Part shown: piece after piece, positions 27,636 through 32,507 of the stretch
Position numbering within the stretch: position 1 is the first letter of the stretch
How the letters are laid out: each line of letters opens with the position of its first letter
Origin: Paracoccaceae bacterium
GTDB taxonomy: Bacteria > Pseudomonadota > Alphaproteobacteria > Rhodobacterales > Rhodobacteraceae
Assembly: GCA_019090405.1 (NCBI GenBank)
Contig: JAHRVZ010000198.1
Location: forward strand, 1 to 32,507
Direction: 5' to 3'
Length of the DNA stretch: 32,507 nucleotides
The notes under the pieces: generated by a model
Told to the model about the DNA's origin: nothing
The model's database searches: none
Seen by the model: the letters and a program-made list of their open reading frames with translations, nothing else
Made by a program: the position numbers and the translations under genes

Positions 27636-28036
27636 TGAGCCGGGATACGCTTTCCCAAATGTCCGACGTGACCGAAGCAATGTTTCAGCGGGAATTCAGC
27701 ACAATTCAACACTTGCTGAAGGAAGAGTCCAGTCTTAGGCAATCTCTGACTCAGCTTGAGGCGCAGTCCAATACCGGCAAAATCAACGAGGCACAGGACC
27801 TTTCTATGAATACAATTGGGGCCGACATTCTATGGCAAGCTTGGGTTTCAAAAACACGGCGCCAGTTAAATATAGAACTTGCCCAGATAATGGCCCAAAA
27901 AATTGAGGCTATGGCTCATATCCGCAGAGCGTTTGGCCGAAAAGAAGCCGTAAAGCGCGTTATGGAGGCTGCTCATGATGAACGACGCAAAAGGGTCGCC
28001 CGACAGCGGGCCGAGCGTCTTGCGTATTTTTGCTAA
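27635..28036 (+). CDS. Small highly charged helical protein of unknown function, downstream of flhB (possible FliJ-like)
   Basis: About 133 aa from ATG 27635 (the ORF track uses TTG 27632); predicted helical with a basic C-terminus RRKRVARQRAERLAYFC; overlaps the flhB stop. Confidence 0.6.
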   Translation: MSRDTLSQMSDVTEAMFQREFSTIQHLLKEESSLRQSLTQLEAQSNTGKINEAQDLSMNTIGADILWQAWVSKTRRQLNIELAQIMAQKIEAMAHIRRAFGRKEAVKRVMEAAHDERRKRVARQRAERLAYFC

Positions 28037-28038
28037 AT

Positions 28039-28512
28039 TCAGACGTCTTGTCGGGCGATCCCAACAATCAGGACGTTAGAAATGTCATTGCCAAATTCCA
28101 GTTGAGCCACCTCACGTAGAGCCGTTCGCAAGGTGTCCAGAGTATTAGAACTGGTAAATGAACCATCAAAACCCCCCATATTGGCATGGTCGAACATGAC
28201 CTGTAAAAACGCATCCCGCAGTTTTGGTTCGCGGGAATAAATTGTTTCGGTCATGCCGGGTACAGTTTCAAGACTAAGGGTCATAACCACAAGCGCTGAA
28301 ACCTGGTCTCCGCTAACGACGGGCACCACAAATTGATTGTTTAGTTTGACATATTCTGGTTCGCCCGCAGGCGTTTCGTGACTATCAGTCGGAACATGTT
28401 CTGTTTGCTCGTCACTGTTATCAGTCGGATCAACACCCAGAAAGATTCCGGCACCAACACCTGCGCCAATACCGACCAACAGAAACAAAACTGGTATGAT
28501 TTTCTTTAGCAT
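28039..28512 (-). CDS. Second FliL-like protein
   Basis: 157 aa, single N-terminal TM, YVKLNNQFVVPVVSGDQVSALVVMTLSLETVPG...LRDAFLQVMFDHAN...LRTALREVAQLEFGNDISNVLIVGI. Confidence 0.75.
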   Translation of the reverse strand: MLKKIIPVLFLLVGIGAGVGAGIFLGVDPTDNSDEQTEHVPTDSHETPAGEPEYVKLNNQFVVPVVSGDQVSALVVMTLSLETVPGMTETIYSREPKLRDAFLQVMFDHANMGGFDGSFTSSNTLDTLRTALREVAQLEFGNDISNVLIVGIARQDV

Positions 28513-28520
28513 CTAAGTCC

Positions 28521-29261
28521 TCAGAACGGTAAAATTGCGTCCAATATTTGCTGGCCATACCGCGGTTGCTGGGCATCTGTTATGTGTCCACGCCCCCCAT
28601 ATGACACGCGGGCCGAGGCAATTTTGTCATACGTAATCTCGTTAAGCCGCGAGATATCTTGCGGGCGGACATAGCCAGCGACCGACAGTTCACGCAATTC
28701 GAAATTCACTCGAAGTTCTTGTGATCCAATGATTGATAATACGCCATTAGGAAGCACATCCACGATAGTCGCAGCAATTCGAAGAGTGAGCTTCTCTTTT
28801 CGTTTGACAGCCCCTTTGCCACTGCTCGAACTGTCAGAATCCAAGTCCACGGCGTCTGCCATCGTTGCACCTTCTGGCAAATAGGCATCGCCTTTTTGAG
28901 CCAAGCCCAATAGTTGGGTAATCCCCATTTTTTCTGACCCGGAACGCTCTCGTGAAGTATCATTTGAAATCTCGGCTTTTTCATCGATCTCAATAACAAC
29001 GGTCAAAATGTCACCTTTTTTGATCGCGCGCCTGTCCCCCAACAGCGAATGCTGCCCGCCGCTCCACAACGAAGCGCTATCCACTGGGCGTTGTGCAACG
29101 GCCGTCAACGGCAAACCTGGCCAAAGCATAGCCACGTGTTCAGGGGTTTCAGTGCTTGATGTAAATGATGGAGGTCGGCCAAAATGGTCAACACGTGAAC
29201 ATGCACTCAATGCGAACACTGAAAGCAAAGTTATGGTTATTCCGGCAGTTTGCTTAATCAT
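28521..29261 (-). CDS. flgH: Flagellar L-ring lipoprotein FlgH
   Basis: Lipobox-like LSVFALSACSRVD; SLWSGGQHSLLGDRRAIKKGDILTVVIEIDEKAEISNDTSRERSGSEKMGI...VRPQDISRLNEITYDKIASARVSYGGRGHITDAQQPRYGQQILDAILPF. Confidence 0.97.
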   Translation of the reverse strand: MIKQTAGITITLLSVFALSACSRVDHFGRPPSFTSSTETPEHVAMLWPGLPLTAVAQRPVDSASLWSGGQHSLLGDRRAIKKGDILTVVIEIDEKAEISNDTSRERSGSEKMGITQLLGLAQKGDAYLPEGATMADAVDLDSDSSSSGKGAVKRKEKLTLRIAATIVDVLPNGVLSIIGSQELRVNFELRELSVAGYVRPQDISRLNEITYDKIASARVSYGGRGHITDAQQPRYGQQILDAILPF

Positions 29262-29677
29262 TGTTGGACCTCGATTGAACCATCAGATTGGATGCGCCCC
29301 GAAATTGTGGTGCGGGACGCGATATTCATGACGCGGATTATCTCACCAACAGAGCCGCGACCCAGAGACCGGCCATCTGCCTTGATTTGCAATCTGCCCT
29401 TGGAGAAAACTAAAACAACAAAATCATTGCGGTCGACTATTGCCGGAGGCCCAATGTCACCCTTGCGGATTGGTCGACCCGGATATAGTGCGATGCGCGC
29501 TTCTTGACCTACGATTTCGGTGAGATCCGAAATTGCCCCGTCCAAATTTGCCGACTTCCAGATGACATCGTTTGCGCCAACTATTTCCTTTGCACGGATC
29601 GTGCGCACCGGCACTAACATTTCGGCAGCCGCTGAGAACCCAAAACTGCAATAAACTATCACATAAAACCAACGCAT
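29258..29677 (-). CDS. flgA: P-ring assembly chaperone FlgA (short form)
   Basis: SAF-type region PVRTIRAKEIVGANDVIW...VGQEARIALYPGRPIRKGDIGPPAIVDRNDFVVLVF; between flgH and flgG. Confidence 0.92.
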   Translation of the reverse strand: MRWFYVIVYCSFGFSAAAEMLVPVRTIRAKEIVGANDVIWKSANLDGAISDLTEIVGQEARIALYPGRPIRKGDIGPPAIVDRNDFVVLVFSKGRLQIKADGRSLGRGSVGEIIRVMNIASRTTISGRIQSDGSIEVQQ

Positions 29678-30462
29678 TATCGCACCTGCGTGGTTGCGCC
29701 CATCATTTGATCGGCAGCTGATATGACTTTGGCGTTCATTTCATATCCGCGCTGGGCCTCGATCAGCTCGGTCACTTCACGCACCGCATCAACCGAGCTG
29801 CTTTCAAGATAGCCTTGCCGCAATGTGCCCAGCCCGTCTTCACCGGGTGTAGATAAAACCGCTTCTCCGGACGCTTCGGTTTCCTTGAACAGATTGCTGC
29901 CCAACGCTTCGAGACCCTTTGCGTTCGCAAACCCAGCCATCGTAAATTGCCCAAGTAACTCGGCCTCGGCAGCCTCTTCGAAATAGGCGTAAACCTCGCC
30001 CGCACCATTGATCGAAATACTAAGCGCATCAGATGGAATTGTTATTTCAGGGGCGACTGCATGACCATCAGACGTAACAATCAGACCCTCGGCGGACCGT
30101 TTCAAACTGCCGTCGCGCGTATATGCCGATGCACCAGACGGCAGCGTCACTTCAAGAAATCCACTGCCTTCAATCGCGACATCCAGATCGCTGCCGGTGG
30201 CGGCCAATGCTCCTTGTTCAAGATGAACTGTAATTGCCGCAGGCCGTACACCTAGCCCCAGCTGAACACCCGTCGGCAACACCGTTCCATCTGACGCATT
30301 GATTGTCCCAGCGCGCGACATTTGCTGATAATGTAAATCCGAAAACTCGGCCCGGCGGGCGTTGTATCCGGTGGTGTTCATATTGGCGAGGTTGTTGGCG
30401 ATTGTCTCAACACGCATTTGTTGCGCGCTCATTCCGGTAGCTGCGATTTTTAGGGCTCTCAT
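29677..30462 (-). CDS. flgG: Flagellar distal rod protein FlgG
   Basis: MRALKIAATGMSAQQMRVETIANNLANMNTTGYNARRAEFSDLHYQQM...GYLESSSVDAVREVTELIEAQRGYEMNAKVISAADQMMGATTQVR. Confidence 0.97.
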   Translation of the reverse strand: MRALKIAATGMSAQQMRVETIANNLANMNTTGYNARRAEFSDLHYQQMSRAGTINASDGTVLPTGVQLGLGVRPAAITVHLEQGALAATGSDLDVAIEGSGFLEVTLPSGASAYTRDGSLKRSAEGLIVTSDGHAVAPEITIPSDALSISINGAGEVYAYFEEAAEAELLGQFTMAGFANAKGLEALGSNLFKETEASGEAVLSTPGEDGLGTLRQGYLESSSVDAVREVTELIEAQRGYEMNAKVISAADQMMGATTQVR

Positions 30463-30484
30463 GTTATATCTCCTTTATTATTGA

Positions 30485-31198
30485 TCAGCGCATCAGCGAT
30501 TTGACTGAGTTTCGGATACGTTCATCTTCAGCTTCAAGAAAACTCTGGCCCATCTCATAGGCACGCTGAATTTCAATCATCCGGGCAACTTGCCCAATGG
30601 GATTAACGTTCGACGACTCTAAAAAACCTTGCAATATCTGAGCAGTATCCGCCGGACCGACCGGGCCTTCGGCGAGAAACAAAACACCGTCTTCGCGGAT
30701 TAAGCGGGTGGTTTCTTCGGGTTGAAAAAGACCTATTTGCCCAACTGGCTGACCTTGCGCACTTACCGTGCCGTCACTAGCAATCTCAACACCACCGACT
30801 CCGGTTGGAACAAAGACAGGCGCTCCGCCAGCATCCAGTACGCGAAACCCCGACATATTCACCAAGTCACCAACAGCATTTGGTGCAAAGCTGCCCGCTC
30901 TGGTCAGTCGATTTCCCGATGGCGTTTCAACCATGAAAAATCCATCACCTTCGATTGCAAGGTCAAGATCGCTGTTGGTTTGGGTTAATGCCCCTTGGCC
31001 CAACGACGTATTTTGTATCTGCGCTCGCCCCATCGACACCGAAGATTGACCAGGTGAAGACGCGACAAATTCAGAAAAAACCACCCCTTCTTGCCGATAG
31101 CCGGTGGTTGCAGCATTGGCGATATTATTCGCAACAATCTGCATTTCACGCATAAGACCCGTTTGACGGCTTAATATTGGATATCCAGCGGATCCCAT
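30485..31198 (-). CDS. flgF: Flagellar proximal rod protein FlgF
   Basis: MGSAGYPILSRQTGLMREMQIVANNIANAATTGYRQEGVVFSEFV. The ATG at 31198 is preferred; the 31426 ORF start lies within fliQ and adds a non-homologous extension. Confidence 0.93.
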   Translation of the reverse strand: MGSAGYPILSRQTGLMREMQIVANNIANAATTGYRQEGVVFSEFVASSPGQSSVSMGRAQIQNTSLGQGALTQTNSDLDLAIEGDGFFMVETPSGNRLTRAGSFAPNAVGDLVNMSGFRVLDAGGAPVFVPTGVGGVEIASDGTVSAQGQPVGQIGLFQPEETTRLIREDGVLFLAEGPVGPADTAQILQGFLESSNVNPIGQVARMIEIQRAYEMGQSFLEAEDERIRNSVKSLMR

Positions 31199-31470
31199 TA
31201 GGATGCCCCCTCGATTAACGGTAATATTTGGCTGTGAAAAAACGTGACCAGCGTTTGAGTCATAAACCCCATCGATACCCAGAAAACGATTACGATTGCC
31301 GCTAGTTTGGGTACAAATGTCAGTGTCATTTCCTGGATTGATGTCAGCGCTTGAAACAGGCCGATCACCAGACCCGTGATCAATGCCACCGACAATATCG
31401 GCACGGATATGATCACTGCGACCCAAAGACCAGCGCGCAACGTGTCAAAAAATATTCCTTCTGTCAGCAT
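31198..31470 (-). CDS. fliQ: Flagellar export gate protein FliQ
   Basis: 90 aa, two TM helices, VIISVPILSVALITGLVIGLFQALTSIQEMTLTFVPKLAAI. Confidence 0.96.
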   Translation of the reverse strand: MLTEGIFFDTLRAGLWVAVIISVPILSVALITGLVIGLFQALTSIQEMTLTFVPKLAAIVIVFWVSMGFMTQTLVTFFHSQILPLIEGAS

Positions 31471-31471
31471 G

Positions 31472-31762
31472 TTACACCGGCATCCGCAGAATTTCCTGAT
31501 AGGCCTCGACCACTTTGTTGCGCACTGTTACCGCAGTCTCGACAGCCAATTCGGTTTGCGCCAAGGCCAAAACCAATGCATGCGGATCAGCGTCACTACT
31601 CATTGCTGAAAGTGCCGCGGATTCCCCTTGCTGCATCGTTTCTGCAAAATCCATCGCCGCCGATTTTATTCCGGCCGCTGCCTCGTCTGTTTGAGGTATT
31701 GCCTCGGTCGCGGGTCTGGCGTTGGCATATTTCAGGGCGGCGGTAACACTTTGAACGTCCAT
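31472..31762 (-). CDS. fliE: Flagellar hook-basal body complex protein FliE
   Basis: 96 aa; C-terminal ALAQTELAVETAVTVRNKVVEAYQEILRMPV. Confidence 0.93.
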   Translation of the reverse strand: MDVQSVTAALKYANARPATEAIPQTDEAAAGIKSAAMDFAETMQQGESAALSAMSSDADPHALVLALAQTELAVETAVTVRNKVVEAYQEILRMPV

Positions 31763-31774
31763 TCTGGAGCTCCT

Positions 31775-32167
31775 TTATTTGCGTAATAAATCCATCAGCC
31801 CAGCAGACATTTGCTGGGACTGGTCAAACATTTTAAGATTTGCCTCGTAACTGCGCTGTGCTTCGCGCGCATCTGCAATTTCGATCATCAAATCGACATT
31901 TGATCCTTCGAAATATCCATTTTCATCAGACAAAGGATGAGAGGGATCAAATACCTGCTTCAACTCGGTTTGGTCCAATTTTACGCGACCAGTGTTTACC
32001 AATGAAAGGTCATCACCGGGGCCACGTGTCGCCTCAAATGAAACCAGTTTGCGTCGATAACCAGGCGTATCAGAATTCGAAATATTCTCGGAAACATGAC
32101 GAAGCCGGGTCGACTGCGCCTTTAAAGCGCTGGCCGATACTTGCAAAGCTTTGGAAAAATCACTCAT
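31775..32167 (-). CDS. flgC: Flagellar proximal rod protein FlgC
   Basis: LKAQSTRLRHVSENISNSDTPGYRRKLVSFE...GSNVDLMIEIADAREAQRSYEANLKMFDQSQQMSAGLMDLLRK. Confidence 0.95.
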   Translation of the reverse strand: MSDFSKALQVSASALKAQSTRLRHVSENISNSDTPGYRRKLVSFEATRGPGDDLSLVNTGRVKLDQTELKQVFDPSHPLSDENGYFEGSNVDLMIEIADAREAQRSYEANLKMFDQSQQMSAGLMDLLRK

Positions 32168-32178
32168 TCCACCACTCC

Positions 32179-32507
32179 CTATGCGCGACCAAGGCTGGTG
32201 CGAATAATTTTCAGCGATGATTTATAGATAGCGATTGCACGATCGTGTTGACGTTTTGCGTCGGCGGCCCTGAGCATTTCCTGTTCGATTGACACAGAAT
32301 TGTCGTTCGGGTCGCTTTCCAAGTTCATTTTGGAATCGTTCAAATCACGACCGACAACTGAACCTGTGCTCAGATGGCCAGCCCGGCTTACCTGCATGAA
32401 ATTCCGACCGTTTTGTTGCTGAAAACTGTCGACAAAAGATATCAAATCGCGCGCCTGATATCCGGGCGTGTCTGCATTTGCGACATTCTGCGCAATGATG
32501 GCCTGGC
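32179..32507 (-). CDS. flgB: Flagellar proximal rod protein FlgB, start lies beyond the window edge
   Basis: The frame stays open to the edge: QAIIAQNVANADTPGYQARDLISFVDSFQQQ... upstream of the ORF-track Met; C-terminal SIEQEMLRAADAKRQHDRAIAIYKSSLKIIRTSLGRA. Confidence 0.93.
   Translation of the reverse strand, partial: QAIIAQNVANADTPGYQARDLISFVDSFQQQNGRNFMQVSRAGHLSTGSVVGRDLNDSKMNLESDPNDNSVSIEQEMLRAADAKRQHDRAIAIYKSSLKIIRTSLGRA

Noticed and set aside
31199-31426. N-terminal extension of flgF in the ORF track
   Set aside because: Overlaps fliQ on the same strand in another frame; MGSAGYPILSRQTGLMREM at 31198 is the natural FlgF start.
1-32507. CRISPR array, tRNA, rRNA, transposase or prophage genes
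   Set aside because: No regularly spaced repeats, no recognisable RNA genes and no mobile-element ORFs were seen on either strand.
8917-32507. Type III secretion system
   Set aside because: Export genes are accompanied by rod, hook, ring and stator genes, so this is a flagellar system and not an injectisome.

Overview
This window looks like part of an alphaproteobacterial chromosome, most likely Rhodobacterales-like. That assignment rests on gene content and order plus protein style; no search was run. The left part (1-8.8 kb) carries the end of a Mic60/mitofilin-like gene, hemY, two tandem MscS-family channels, and an acyl-CoA synthetase next to a divergent aldehyde dehydrogenase-like gene. 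From about 8.9 kb to the right edge there is a dense flagellar cluster: motB, flgE, flgK, flgL, flgI (+); fliP, fliN, fliH-like, fliF (-); fliL, small membrane protein, motE-like, motA, AMIN/helical-repeat protein, lytic transglycosylase, flhA, fliR, flhB, small coiled-coil protein (+); second fliL-like, flgH, flgA, flgG, flgF, fliQ, fliE, flgC, flgB (-, flgB truncated by the window edge). Most of the region is standard flagellar machinery. The parts most worth follow-up are: a motE-like/motA/large periplasmic protein cassette that may be a stator-assembly module analogous to rhizobial MotE-MotC; several uncharacterised proteins inside the cluster; CtrA-like TTAA-N7-TTAA motifs in the upstream regions of motB, flgE and fliF/fliL; a LapB-like zinc ribbon on HemY; and the synthetase/divergent dehydrogenase pair. 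I saw no CRISPR array, tRNA, rRNA or mobile element.
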